A stretch of 60,000 nucleotides of DNA, taken from the NCBI GenBank assembly GCA_950295325.1, contig OX485804.1, positions 23,376,001 through 23,436,000 on the forward strand, in the 5' to 3' direction. Under the pieces are notes generated by a model. The model was not told the origin of the DNA. It saw nothing but the letters and a program-made list of their open reading frames with translations, and ran no database searches. The position numbers were made by a program, and so were the translations under genes. This document shows positions 13,101-25,568 of the stretch, one piece after another; position 1 is the first letter of the stretch, and each line of letters begins with the position of its first letter. The DNA is from Polytrichum commune. Lineage: Eukaryota; Streptophyta; Polytrichopsida; Polytrichales; Polytrichaceae.

Positions 13101-16100
13101 GTCAAACAAACATGTCGAATGGAAACAAAGACTTGATATAGCAGATATTAACACACAAGGGCACATATATGACAGGAAACCACAAACAAAGTCATATTTG
13201 AGTTGCAGATTTCTTTAATGCAAGAATCAGAGCATAAGATAAGGTAGTCATGTTTAAGAGTAAGAACTCAAAAGGCATCATAATCAATGTTTCATCATGA
13301 ATGACCTGCAAGCAATGCACTTTGATCTCCTACTAATAACATGAAATGTCTCAAGATCAATTTGCATAAACATAAAGACTTGCAAAAGCATGCTCAGACC
13401 AACAACTGTTCATAAATTTACCAAGTATGTCTTCCTGTAGCTTGACACTTTTCAAAAAGTACGGTAGTGCATCTGCAGGTTTTCCTAGAGCAGTATACAT
13501 GCTCCCAATGTGCTCTAATATGGTGTCAGCAAGGGGCTGCATTGAGTCGATTCCAATATCCTCAATAACATCTTTAATCTGCAGTTATGTGGCATTCAAT
13601 TCAGTTCAAGAAGAAAAAAATGTTATTGTTTCATTTCCCAAATAAAGATTGGTCAAACATCCTAATCTACAGAGTTCTATAATTGATCCTTCTCCAGGAA
13701 CTTATACGAACCATTGTGAGTTTTAAATGCCTAGAGGCGTGCACTAAAGAGCTGGAAGAACATGGTCAATGTAGCAACAAAATCGAACTTTAAGGAATAG
13801 CACTTCTGAGTCCAACAGGGAAGGCTCTCAAGATGATTCTTCTACCAGAGTATCAGATTGGAATAATCTGAAATCATGTGAGCACACCCCTTACCTTCCA
13901 AGTTGTAGCCTACTGGAATGAAATGTCAAAGAACTTTGACTACTCACCCTTCATTGTAACTACTATGACTGCTATGAGTTTCCATTCATTGCTCCAATAC
14001 AATTCAGTGCAATTTCCTCAATTTGACTAGAAAGACTTTTACCACTCCCAAAACTAAATAAAATTCTCGGCTCATGAGCTGAACTGTCTGAGGGCTGAAC
14101 CAACATCATATATTTCACATTCTGAACTCATAGTGTCATCCACATCTAAGATGAATGGGTAAGTAGTGAACTAACCTGGTCTAGCAGGTATTCTGCCTCC
14201 TCAAAGTCACCCAAGCTCATACGCAGCTGAGCCAGAATGTCCATCATGGCAACATGCTCCAAGCCTTGTTCACCAGCCTCCCGATCTTCGGCAATCATCT
14301 CATAGTTGGCTTCTATCATATCACGTGCGGTATCTTCATCTCCTTCCTCAATCATTCTTAAAACCTCCCCATACAAATCTTGTAGCTGGTCCTGTAATAC
14401 AGTCACTTCATTCACCAGATCCTTAAAATCTCCCCTCCTCTCAGGATCCCTGCAGTCAGACACAAGACATGCATGAGAGGGTTGAATGTTGCAGAAAGCC
14501 CATATCACAATCAATTTATCCTTGAACTCAATGGGAATTTCGTCATGGGTTAGTTCCCTTTTGATTTTCCACTGGTAGTTTTGCATACAATATTAATAAT
14601 TTCTTTCCACTTGTAGTGCATGCTCAAAGGTGGTGTTTAAATTTAGTAAAGGGCACCCTATTCAGTTCATTAAGGGCAAAACTCCTTTAGCACCTCTTGG
14701 CCAAAAAGAATTTGACCTTTCAATGAACGGATATAGAATGTTCTTTGTTTGGACCTCCACACTACCTCCAAGCATGCATCAAAAACTTACAGAACATGAA
14801 AGGTGTTGTTTGTAAGAACAACCAACTCCCGAGCAGAAGCTATGTTGAATTAGAGGAATAACTCATACATTACTCAAGTATCAGCCGTGTGCCCAAAAGC
14901 AAGGTAGAAGATTGTGAAATGAAGAAGCTCAAGAGAGGAGGAAATGAAGACAGATTATAAAAAAAAAAGTTACCTCATCTCCTCCATGACTTGCTCACCC
15001 AGTTCATTGTCTTGCAAAGCCATAGCCATTGCAAATCGATTGAACTGCTCCTGCAGCACTCGATCACCACTTTCATCATCATCGTCATCCTCCATTATCT
15101 CTACCTTGCCCATGCCCTCATTCCCACTGCTTCCTCCTGCCCCCCTGCGCCTGCAAATAAAATTCATTAATCACAACAGTACGAGGTTCAAAACTCAGGT
15201 CACTCTGCACAACCTAAGAAGTATGTTAATGAACAAGCCACCTACAGTTACTACAAACTTGCTCAGACAGACAAGCATTCAACATCCCAGAGTGCACCAA
15301 TGGAGACTTCTTTCAAAATATTCGGAAGTGAAATCTCATCTAGATACTCATTCTCTTGAGTAGCTGCTGTAGTGGGCTGAAATCCACAAACAACCCACTT
15401 TCACAAAAGCTTTAGTGCATTATTACATTGTAGAAACTGAATGACTTTAAGGATAGACACAAATGAATATCGGAATAGAAACAAATAGAAAGAGCTTACA
15501 TGACAGGAGAGGGTAACCACTGCCTGTCTAATTGTCGACCATCTTCACTTTTTGCCTGCATCCTTCTTAACCTTTTTGAATATCTGTACAATCACATCCA
15601 CGTTGCATCCATTAGTTCACCTGTGGCATCACTCTCATCTCATCCCCAACCAAATCCTGCTATAGATTTAAGAATCTGTGCCCTCGGCATAAGGAATTGC
15701 ACCCAAGAAGAAGAGAAGAAGAGAGATGACTCCAATGTTGCCACCAGCATGAATTATGGTGTTGCTTCATTCTTCGAGTTGGTCTAACCCGGCATTCTAC
15801 AAACTATGAGATTATGGTGTTGCTTCACTCTTCATCCTCAAACCAGCATCATGAGAATTAGAGGGCCCTTGAAGACTCGTGCCTCCTTTCAAGGATGACA
15901 TCATGAATGGACGCAGACAAGCTGGCCTGCACCCATCTCCCCAAGGGCAAGCCCCTAGGTTCCCACATGGTTGGCTGAAATATATGATCACCTGGATACA
16001 CACTATAATAGAGTAGGCCATAGTGGTTGGGTGCACTGGAAAATCAAGTGTTAGGAAGGTCACCCATCCTATCACCGTTCCAGTCTTAGGCGGCTTCACC

Positions 16101-17734
16101 TGAACTTTCCATGAGAAGCAGGTTAAGGCCTTGGGTTTACGCCACCAATTGCGCCAATAAATAGGATATGCCACATACATTCCAGACACTAAAATGGCTT
16201 TAGTGTCTTAACCAAAAACATCTCAAAAAATTTAAAAAGCTGCAACTCCATCTCTTACTCAAATTTTCCATCCCCATACCTGATGCCTCTCGGGCCAAGG
16301 CGCTCCGGCAAAATAGTGGAGAAGCTTGAGGATGGCTGACATCCCTGGTGTGACCGATTTGAGCACCTGGATCTTCGCAAGACTCCATGGCCATTTCGAA
16401 CAAGTAGCAGACTGGAAGGCAAGCTACTCCTCGAACACGTTTGGCGCTTGGAATATGTCGAAGTTCGAAACGAAACCCTACATTTGGCTACTGCTGGATG
16501 ACATGGTTGCTGGGCAGCAACGGTGGTTTTTCTGCAAGCCAACACTTCCGTATCTTAGTTCCAAAAAGTTCCATATAACAGCTCTTGCAACCTCTTTGTG
16601 AACTCCAGTGGCATAAACTTTGACCTTCCAATCTTTCCTTTAATGATACCATTGATTCTCTCCTCTTCTCTTCTCTTCCCTATTGACATCTCTTCTTACT
16701 CAATTTCCGAGGGTTGGAAGTTCCATTCAGGTCTGACATTGGTGTTGTTCTGCTTGTGTACCAATGCTGAACTGGTATATAGGTGAACGCATGGTATCAA
16801 TTCATCATATTAATGATGATATAAGAGAACCTACCCGACCAGTATGAACACTGTAATACAGGTCAGGTATCGATATCACAACATGAGAGCACTTTTGTGT
16901 ACACGAGTTGATGTTTGGAATAATACCTTACTAATACCACAATAATAATTAGCTGATTTGACCTAGGTATGAAGGTTCTTGCATTGTTTATTGACCCGAA
17001 TGATATCAAAAACAAAAAAATCCTCATATGCCCGTACCCTACCAAAACGTAAACATCTATAACCGAGTGATATCAAAACAAGGTGGTACCAGTCCAACAT
17101 TAATATGTACCCATAAACCCTAAACCCTTGAAGAGTCAAGTGCCACACTATAAATTTATGAACACAACTGGTATCTTAAAATTGTGAAGTATGAGCTCAG
17201 GATGAGCTCTCTCTCCAAATTAGACATACAGCGAAACCCCACCTCGTCCTCACAAACTCAACTTCTTTCCAAATGCGCAAACCAGACATTTGCAATTCCA
17301 ATTGCAGCTCCAATTAAGCCTGCAAGCCCAATTCATAGCTATCACCCTTGGTCTCCTGTGACCTAAAACCGCCAATTTCAATTGCATTAAAATTCGCATG
17401 GTTTATGCATCCCCCCTTGCTGAAGATGTCCAAATCTCTCTCTCTCTTTCTCATTAAGGATTTCTCTGGTCCAAGGATTCTTGAAACCCTTCCATCAGAA
17501 TCTTGATCCACACATAATGATGCGAACCTCTCTCACATGCGCCCTCAATTCACTCATTTCCAAGGCGCAAGACGGCAAGATGAAATGCGACGCTCCTCAA
17601 CCCGCGGAAATGTACCCAAAAAAAAAGAGAAACCCCTGTCACCAGCTTCCTCCAATGCACAAGACGAGTTCGGAGAGAGAGCAATTTTACCGGACATTGA
17701 AGACGGAAAGCGAGCCAAGAAGTGCCTTCGCCAT
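10111..17734 (-). CDS. Tetratricopeptide repeat protein, kinesin-light-chain/nephrocystin-3-like
   Basis: TPR arrays are protein-interaction scaffolds; the partner here is unknown. Firm reverse-strand exons: 15150-14974, 14449-14176, 13578-13422, 12948-12726, 12288-12197, 12058-11923, 11807-11476 and 10382-10111 (stop TAA). All have GT-AG borders and continuous phase. A tentative first exon, 17734-17691, starts MAKALLGSLSVFNVR and its CG|GTAAAA donor is in the right phase for the next exon. With it the message is 1707 nt (568 residues). The protein has an acidic MEDDDDDESGD segment, a helical region rich in E/D, then TPRs from about residue 180: HIGSMYTALGKPADALPYF, LLGMAAAYSDVDDTSRAIEV, LGHCLLEEGRADEGELALL, LATAYAVAGKYEKCEPLLRR, LATALHHMGRQYEAEPLAR, LASILDSIGRFEEALSLVKR. 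It ends in an acidic GGDDDMSETDLSDT tail. Family is secure, exon 1 is not; targeting is unresolved. Confidence 0.85.
10785..11235 (-). repeat. Dispersed repeat A, copy 1 (in last intron of TPR gene, interrupted by a CACTA element)
   Basis: Read on the minus strand, it shares GGGCAAGCCCCTAGGTTCCC, ACATGGTTG, GGGTGCACTGGA, CTAGGAAGGTCAC and TTAGGCGGCTT with a plus-strand copy at about 15.7-16.1 kb. The core also recurs at 25.8-26.1 kb. A 184-bp element splits this copy. No coding capacity is convincing; it may be a fragment of a retroelement. Confidence 0.8.
10818..11001. mobile_element. CACTA-type MITE (184 bp) with TAA target duplication
   Basis: The ends are CACTAGTAGAGAAC and GTTTTCTACTAGTG-like (inner sequence degenerate). 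Long inverted arms share ACACAGAAAAACAA and AACCATGGTCCAG. A direct TAA lies at 10815-10817 and 11002-11004. Plant CACTA (En/Spm) transposons have CACTA termini and 3-bp duplications. The uninterrupted sequence, with a single TTA, is present in repeat A copy 2 at 16086-16088. No transposase is present, so it is non-autonomous. Confidence 0.88.
15715..16105 (+). repeat. Dispersed repeat A, copy 2 (in first intron of TPR gene)
   Basis: It starts near GATGACTCCAATGTTGCCAC and continues through GGTGTTGCTTCATTCTTC, GGGCAAGCCCCTAGGTTCCC and GTTAGGAAGGTCACCC to TCTTAGGCGGCTTCACC. It is in inverted orientation to copy 1 within the same gene. It preserves the empty site of the CACTA element at 16086-16088. 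Confidence 0.8.
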
Positions 17735-18180
17735 TGGGCACCCCAATCCCGCGAATTTTCCTGCTCCACCGCGCCTCGCATGCAACAAATGGTCGCCTCC
17801 TCCCTTCCACCGCAACACAGCACAGGACAGGTTGCTTGCTCGCTTGCTTGCTTCAGTTCAAAAAAAATTGTGGAAATCGACAGCGGCCTACGGATAGCGC
17901 AGATAACAGCAACGGGTTTAGGGCGTCTTCTCTCTTCGCCTTGCCCAGGTGTGTTGGGAGAGGTGGGCGGGTGGGTGGCGATGGTGTGGTGGATAACTCA
18001 AGAGAAAGAGAAATCTCTGCGAAACTGGCATTTGGGCGTCCACAGAACACCTCGGCGAAGAGAACCTCTCCTCCGCTCCTGCCCGGGTTCGATCCCACGA
18101 CCCATTCCACACTCATTGGATTTCACTTTCCCCATATCATTGTGGAATTACAGCTTTTTTTGAAATTATGAAAGTTCACC
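17480..18180 (-). promoter_or_regulatory. GC-rich 5' region of the TPR gene
   Basis: A local jump in GC content and CpG frequency surrounds the tentative first exon at 17691-17734. Overlapping long frames here on both strands (such as 17537-18163) result from the base composition. A CT-rich tract lies nearby at 17436-17452. The transcription start was not located. Confidence 0.5.
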
Positions 18181-18790
18181 GCGGCAAAAGAGGATGCTCA
18201 GCATTGCTAAACCCTTGTTACAGGTTTCATGCGCCCAGGAATAGGCGGCATTTGTGTTTCTTCACAAAACCCCTCGGACAGAGAAAGAATCTCTCTTCTG
18301 CTGTTGTCCAGGTTCGATCCCACGACCCATTCCACATTAATTAGATTTTCCACATCACTCTGTAATAATTTTTAAAAATTAACACCAATAAGAACCGCAA
18401 CAATCACCAACATTGCTGAGTCCTTGTTACAAATTTGGAGGGCTCTAAAATAAGTGGGATTTGTGTCGTCCACTTGGCATCTCTAAGATTGAGATTTTCT
18501 CCTTTGTTGTTGCATGTTGTTGTCCAAGTTCGATCCCAATACCCATTCCGTACAGCTAGAGCGAAAAAGCTAGTACACTGGTATTTTGGAGGCAGGGTTG
18601 CAGTCATCCAATAAGAATCCAATGCGTGGGTTGGTTCGCCCTCCCCCATTAGATACTAGTTGGCTTACCCACATCGTCGTGTAGTTAAAGTGCAACAAAG
18701 AGGATGCTCACCATTGCTAAACCTTTGTTACAAGTTATGTGGGCCCCGAGTGTAGGTTGGGATTTGTGCTGACAATTTTCTCTTGATATT
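18000..18790. repeat. Four degenerate units with a pol III B-box-like motif
   Basis: The units share GAGGATGCTCA, CATTGCTAAACCCTTGTTAC, GGATTTGTGT and then GGTTCGATCCCACGACCCAT. The B-box-like motif recurs at about 18084, 18309 and 18525 (variant AAGTTCGATCCC). A fourth, partial unit lies at 18690-18790. Unit length is about 200-260 bp. GGTTCGATCC resembles the T-arm/B box of tRNA genes, but no cloverleaf or clear A box is visible. Confidence 0.6.
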
Positions 18791-21114
18791 TTCTTCACAC
18801 CTGAATTAAATGAGGCACAAAGTTTGTCAAAAAAAAAGATGGGGTAGGTTTACTAAAGCAACCCAAAAAGAGGTTGCAACATCAACCTTCGTCTTAAAGT
18901 GGTATTAAGTAGGATTACCATGATAACATGCAAATGTTGTGAGTAGTGAGAAACTCCCTCCATTTGCCAAGGAATTATATACCTAGCCTCAATTTTGCGG
19001 CCAATTTGTAATTGACCCCTTGATACCCCTACCATTCCAATCAAGAGCCAGTTGTGTTGGCTAGGGTAATTTTCTTTGAATCTCTCAGTTCCCTTGAGTT
19101 GGATTTAGGAAGAGAAGTATGTCACAACAGTAAAATAATTCTATGTGGCACTACTATGCCTTGTGGAATTGATCCAGGAGCCTATTTGTTAGCAACACAG
19201 TAATTGATGTAGAATTTCTTCAATTGGACCAACCATCCCCACGTCCCCAATTCAACATGGGTTATGCGAGTAATCAATTTTCACCGAATAAACATGTGGT
19301 GCTTGCTTCAAAGGCATTCGCTAATGAAGTTCAATATTTTGATTTCTAACATCATCATGCACTTAGAGTTTTTTAAGATCATCAAAATAGACCATATCAA
19401 AAGAGGTTGACACTACATGGAATTGATACATAGACCCCCTACATAGTACACAATACATGTCTTTATTGCATGCCCATATTTACAAGGAGGTTGAGCGATT
19501 GCAACACATGGCCATGTGCATCAAAAGCGTCAATTGGCCTTCCCCAGTGGGTACATGTTAACCAACCGAACTTACCATGGCATGTCATACTATGTCATTA
19601 ACTCATTGTATCATGTGAAATTGTTTCACTGGCATGACATAACCAACACCCATGGACAATGTTCCATAATATGGCCATGAAACATGTATCGTGTATGATC
19701 ATATATATTGGAGAGCAACCCATGAGACACAATACACATGATGAAATGTCCATGAGATGATTAAAATGCTCATTGGCCAAAATGGGACTCAAATTCCAAC
19801 TCAATTTTAACTCAAATCCGAGGAATTCTTTTACCACTTGGAAGGCCTATAACATATGCTTAGAATAAGTAGCCATGGTTAATTACAGTTTGATTTACAT
19901 AACAAAACATGTAAGGTAATGACAATACATATTGGGATTAAGAATCATTGTTCCAAATTTTGGCCGTATATAAGGCACCCCTTGGTGAAATGTCGTAGGA
20001 GGTCCATGAGTATCCTTGTATGGTTGTTAAGCATGGTTGGTTGGATTGTGCCCTCAAAGCATATTATATAATGTTACTCAATGTGAAATCATGACTAAAA
20101 CACTATAGTGCTTGCAACTTCATTCCAAGTTGACAAGTGATAATGTACTTTGAATTGTCATTTTTTGCCATCATGTTGAAGGGTGTAAAGGATTTTCATG
20201 TAGTAGGATGTTCGGTATTCCAAAACCTCACATATGTATTGTTGCAAGTGTAGAATACAAATTGTCCAAATGCCAAGCAACATTGTGCACCCCCATTGAA
20301 CCATCGAATACATTGGAGATTTTGCAAAACATGTGTTTGATTGCAAAATCTAAAGGATTTTTAAGGAATTTGTAATACGATTTGTCAAACTATCAACGCA
20401 CACTAGGACTTTGGTGGAGCTTATGGGCATGTTTGACCAATCATTTGCATGGGACATCTAGACACAACTTGTGTTTGAATCTTCATTTCATTAAGAAAGT
20501 TTTGTTCATGATTGTACTACAATCTCCACTTAACCACGACAATGTGCATTGTCAAGTTGGCAACCTTTTGTTTTTGCCATGCCTTTTGAGATGGTTTTCA
20601 TAAACACTTAACATAAGATGGTCATATTGTATATTGTCTTTAATAAGGTTCACACGCTATTGCATAGTGCAAAGTTGTGAGAAAAAATTGCAAAACATAT
20701 CCATATGTCCTCTTTGAATGGGTTTAACAACTCTAACTTCACATGGGAGTTGACACGTAGAAAATAAAGTGAGAAACATAATAGCCAATTTGTGGAGCAA
20801 TGTCCATGTTTGTGGCCGAGGAGAACCAAGTAGGCAACAAATGCAAGTATGTCCATCCATGTAATGCATACAATACATGCAATAAAACCTTTCAACCTTG
20901 TATTAACACCCTTTAAAATTTGATCAATGAGAGCCTCTACCCCTTTCAAGCATTACCATTATCCATGGAACATTGGTTCAACACATCCTTCTTTGACTTA
21001 AAGGGCACTAAACAATACCCTACGAATATAGCAGACCTTGTACATCCGCTAGCCTACGGACTTCTTTGGCTAGTGGCTAACCCAATAGCTAAGAGTTATA
21101 GGTGAAAATAATAC
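18791..21114. other. AT-rich intergenic DNA
   Basis: No gene was recognised. A segment at about 19,200-19,380 (GACCAACCAT, AATCAATTTT, CAAAGGCATTCG) resembles the degenerate repeat at 22.66-23.40 kb. Confidence 0.4.
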
Positions 21115-21225
21115 TTGAAAAATATGGGCTAGCCTAGCTATGACTAGATCGAGGCCTACAAAATATGGGCTAGCCTAGTTATGGCTAGATCGAGGCCTGA
21201 AAAATGTGGGCTAGCCTAACTAGCT
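21115..21225. repeat. 41-bp tandem repeat, about 2.5 copies
   Basis: GGGCTAGCCTA recurs at 21126, 21167 and 21208, exactly 41 bp apart. The first two units continue TATGACTAGATCGAGGCCT and TATGGCTAGATCGAGGCCT. Confidence 0.9.
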
Positions 21226-21671
21226 AATGAGTTGTAAAAGGTATGCAATACATGTATGTGTTATCATTTTTGTTCGATGTAGACACAATTGCCAATATGA
21301 GCAAGAAAAATAATTATAGAGTGGGGAAGGTCTTGACTCCTGAAATGGTTCCCAGTTAACATAAATATGAGAACTATGACAAGACACACAACAAGGGGTA
21401 GGATGAACAAAGAACCTTAACATGCATCTTGGGATACTCCATAAACGTAATAAAGGATGTTTGGCGGGGCATGTTAATACAACGGAAAGGGTTTAGGTGT
21501 TCACAAAGATACCAAACTTCATGAATGAGTTGCCTTATATGCAAATTTATCTTCAAATATAAGAAAATTGATGGAATAACAACTTGTCCTTGGTATTTTT
21601 TATGCCTCCACTAAGGTCACCCATCAATACTATAAACATAACCAATTATATGAAACATTAAAATTCGATGA

Positions 21672-21692
21672 CCCTAAACCCTAAACCCTAAA
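21672..21692. repeat. Interstitial telomere-like CCCTAAA x3
   Basis: Three uninterrupted copies of the plant-type telomere heptamer. A two-copy version occurs near 17,115. Too short to indicate a chromosome end. Confidence 0.85.
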
Positions 21693-22078
21693 ATCACATA
21701 TAATAAATTTGATGTATGTCATGTCATTACCCATTGACTACAAGAATTGTTGGACGTATTTCGTCCATAATGAAGATGAATGTATGTTGTATATATGTCA
21801 AGCACTATGCTAAAGGAGCGTACTCATATATGTGCATGGCATTGTCCTTCCCCAAACATTGCAAATACACATTGTGCAAGAACGCTATTTGCAACTCTAA
21901 TGAAATCCTTCTTCAAATACATTGTCTAAATGTAATGTCTAGTCTATTGCAACTCTCTCGCACTTTGGCTTTGTTTTCCAATCATACCTAGAAATACAAC
22001 AACACTCGATCAACCACATGATATCGCAATGACAACCTCAATGATACAAATGTTAATGTACACCAGTGAGTGCATGGG

Positions 22079-22104
22079 AAATAATAATAATAATAATAAT
22101 AATA
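22079..22104. repeat. (AAT)n microsatellite
   Basis: About eight uninterrupted ATA/AAT triplets. Confidence 0.9.
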
Positions 22105-22659
22105 TTGTCACTTCACATGTAAACCCTTGTATACTACAAAACTTCCAATTTTTAAACCATCTCAAGTAGTCAAATCCATATAGTTCATGATAAGGGCTAC
22201 ACAAATGGTGTGCAATAAGCACAATGTCTATGTACTATGAGTACCGGTATAGGCTCCCCAATATCACCTTGATTATCCAAGCAATAAATTTTTGTAGTCC
22301 TAGGGTGGATACTACAAACCATTATCAAAAAATGTATTTAGTTTCAAGATTACATACGGGTATGCAAAATATTCCACTTGATTCTCATACATTTTCATTA
22401 TAATAGTGAAGTGTTATGACAAGTCTAATTCTAAAAATCTTAAAAAATCTCAAAATAATATAATAAATACACAAAATTGCCATAATACTACATTGTACCA
22501 AAATTGGATGTATACATGATTGCATGGAGGCAGTGTAATGTTTAATGAAGTTTCAAATGTGAATTTTGTCATCAATGTATAATCAAGGTTTTTATTTATT
22601 ATAAACATGTCAAAACACTGTAATATTTATACCAATGCATAGCACTTTATGCACCAAGT

Positions 22660-23400
22660 TAACTCACAACTTCCTCAGTCCAACCAACCACCCAACGCCT
22701 TGTCCATGGTCTAACCATGTTTATGTGACAATCAATTTATACCTATGTAGTATGTATTGATTGTTTTAGAGACATAATATTGTATATCAAAAGTTGTATG
22801 TGTGGTTCTCAGTATGACTATCAAACATGCACAAGTATTGGATAGTAAGACTCCATAACATGTTTTTTACATCATAGCGTGATTATAGCTTCAAAGTTTG
22901 TAACAATTATGCGTGACAAAATATAACAAAATTCTATCCTTTAAGATAAAGAGCAAGGGACCTTTCCTTCTGTTGACACGTTAAATCGGATAGCATCAAT
23001 CCAAGCAACCAATTACATGCCATTGTCCAAGCTTGGTCACATGGGATTTTGATTTATATCACATAACATGTGTTGAATGCTTCAAGGCCATAGTAATGTG
23101 CAACGGAGTTTCATGTTTTCATTTTTCACATCGTCGGGTATTTAATATTGAATCATGCTACATAACATGATGAATTTATCACATCCCATGTGGCCTTGAA
23201 TCGGGGGCGTTTCCACTATTTAAAAAACGACTTAGGGATTTCCTCGATCCAACCAACCAACTTTTAATCCCAACTCTAACCATGGTTATGCAAGCAATCA
23301 ATTTGTACAATGTAACATCTAGCGTTCGCTTCCGAGGCATAGTATCATACATAAAACGCCAAGTTCAACATAGAAATATTTAACTCCATCTCATCCAAAA
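22660..23400. repeat. Degenerate tandem repeat, period about 250-320 bp
   Basis: Three related units begin near 22,676 (CAGTCCAACCAACCACC), 22,996 (CAATCCAAGCAACCAA) and 23,246 (CGATCCAACCAACCAAC). They are followed by AATCAATTT-like and GCTTC(C)AAGGC(A)TAGT-like blocks. Strongly decayed. Confidence 0.5.
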
Positions 23401-24114
23401 AGATGTACTCTATATAATAAAGGAATGATCAACATTCATTCATTTTGCAAAAACTCTTGATAACTATATAAGTGGTCTCTATCATGCATGGCAACAAGTC
23501 GTAACAACAAGATGAAATCCATTTATGAAAACAATGTGCATGGGGATTATGGAGGTACCCAAAACTACAAAATTGGTTTGTATGGTGGAAAAATACCAAG
23601 AAGTGAATGTTGTCAAACTCCATAGCAAGGTTAGTGGCTAGGGTTATCCACAAGCCAAGGGGAAGATTTTGAAGAGACATTTGCCTCTATTGTAAAATAG
23701 ACTACTCTTTCAACACTACTCAAGGCTCTTTATGGTTTGAACTTTGAAGCAAATTTCAAGAGTTTGGCAAAGCAAAACAATGGTTTCCTTTATTGGGAAG
23801 GGTTTTGCTAATCGAATAACCTCTATTGTTATTAAGAGGATGAGAGGATCACTCTAGTCATCATGTATTTGATCTCTACCTTGCATGCGATCGTCACGAG
23901 GAGACCATTGTGCCACAAAAAAATCACTACCACCTAGTTGGCAAGCCCCTTAAAATGCACAATGTTATTTTGGCAATGACATCGTTACAATGGCTAGTTG
24001 TGGTTCCATCTCAACATAGCTTGGAGACACTTGGGGAAAAATTGCCGCACCCAAATGTGAGGGTTGTGCATGGAGGTGTTGGCTCCAAGTTGTGGCAAAA
24101 TTGACATGGTTGCA
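23401..24114. other. Intergenic DNA, nothing recognised
   Basis: No terminal repeats or conserved coding motifs were seen. Confidence 0.4.
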
Positions 24115-24325
24115 AACTGTCCACGAAGCTTTCTGCTCAATCCAAGTCTCCACATAAGTCCCAAGCCTCCCAACCAAAAAGCGTTGCCATGTAGGCATGC
24201 ATGTCATACCTGGGACCCCATGTGAAGTGGTAAGTCCCAACTTCCATGCTCTCAACCGTTGAGATTACACAGATCGACCTCAAGTGACTTAGAACTTAGG
24301 ATTGAAGATCCATGTGAACCAACCC
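24115..24325. mobile_element. Right-hand fragment of the GGGTTGGTTCACATGG MITE family
   Basis: About 200 bp are alignable with 42.80-43.02 kb: GCATGCATGTCATACCTGGG, ACCCCATGTGAAGTGGTAAG and the end CCATGTGAACCAACCC. The left terminus is missing. Confidence 0.7.
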
Positions 24326-25568
24326 TCATTAGACTTCTATGATAGGCTAGTTAATCCATGATGTCCTATGCGACCATCATTTGGTCGTGAGCACTCCCCT
24401 TTGACACTGGTTCGGATGGTTTTTTGATTGTTTCAACAACTCCTCTTGTTTAGGTCTAATATGTCATGCCACGTGTATAATTTTGATTCAATAGAGTTAG
24501 TAATGTTTGGATTAATGCAAGTATGGGGGTGTGCTCTCAACCGGTTTACAATGAAATTGGTCCACGATTGCCCACTTACCATTTGTCACCTTTGCAAGTT
24601 TAGGGTCAACATATCCTAAACATGTGTTTTTGTTGATCCCTATGTGCAAATGATTCCCAATTGATCTCAAATTTTGCATGACTCTCAAATGCAACATATC
24701 CCAAACAACATTGTTAGGAATTTTCAGTTGGACATGCGTTGGCGGTGTAAATCCATGTGGAAGGTGCGCAGTTGTGGAACCGTTGCCTCAAATTGCAAAG
24801 ATTCTCAAAGAATCACAAAATAATGGTTTCAAGATTGGTGAGCTTATTTCAGTAGATATATTGCCCCTCCTTTGAACGAGGGTAACACTCTGTCATTTGA
24901 AGATGTATTCAGTGAATTTTCGATAGTAATTTTCTTTTAAAAAAAACCCAGTTGTAATTCAATTTCTAAATTGTTGCTCCTCAACATCATTATTGATACT
25001 TTATTATAATCTCCTACATAATAAAACCTCAACGTTCAACTTTGCACTAGAAATAAACACCTCTAACATGCAAACATCTATACGGTTGGATTTGTCAAAA
25101 GAGCTCAAGCTCAAGATCTTCAGCTACGATCGTTGAAATTGAGGTCACATTTTGAGGGAAATTGGGCATGGGAAGTTAGGGTTTATGCAATTATGTCCAT
25201 AATATGTCCATGTCAAAGTTTGTTGGGGAGATCTAACACTCCGGTAGACCACTATTATTGCTCTAGATCTGCTATTAGGTCACAGCTATTATAGGAACAT
25301 GGATTTGATGGGCTAATAAACTTGTGCACTCGTACTTCAAGGACCCCATGTCATAATGAGCCAGTCACATGTAACTTGTTAAGATAGATATAAGTATCTT
25401 CGTTAATTTACTCCCAACTCCATTCATTGGCCCACACATGGGTAACATCGCTCTTTATAATGAATGAGGGTGGCATGCTTACACCAAAACACACGAGCAA
25501 GGGACCACTTAAATTCTTGAGGTTGAGATTGGCCAACAAATTTGTAGGTTTCGGTCCAAGTTGGGTTC
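24326..25568. other. Intergenic DNA, nothing recognised
   Basis: Mixed-composition sequence without clear gene or element boundaries. Confidence 0.4.

Larger units (their letters stand above)
21226..22659. other. AT-rich intergenic DNA with simple repeats
   Basis: It holds a telomere-like CCCTAAA triplet and an AAT microsatellite, listed separately. No coding sequence was recognised. Confidence 0.4.

Noticed and set aside
14944-15363. 139-codon plus-strand frame
   Set aside because: It is antisense to a firm TPR exon; the Ser-rich composition is the complement of its acidic codons.
18084-18104. GGTTCGATCC as part of a tRNA gene
   Set aside because: No acceptor stem, anticodon arm or properly placed A box can be built around any of the copies.
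17537-18163. 208-codon plus-strand frame
   Set aside because: It lies in GC-rich DNA with open frames on both strands, has no domain, and overlaps the tentative first exon and repeat units on the other strand.
21672-21692. Chromosome end
   Set aside because: Only three CCCTAAA units are present, with ordinary sequence on both sides.
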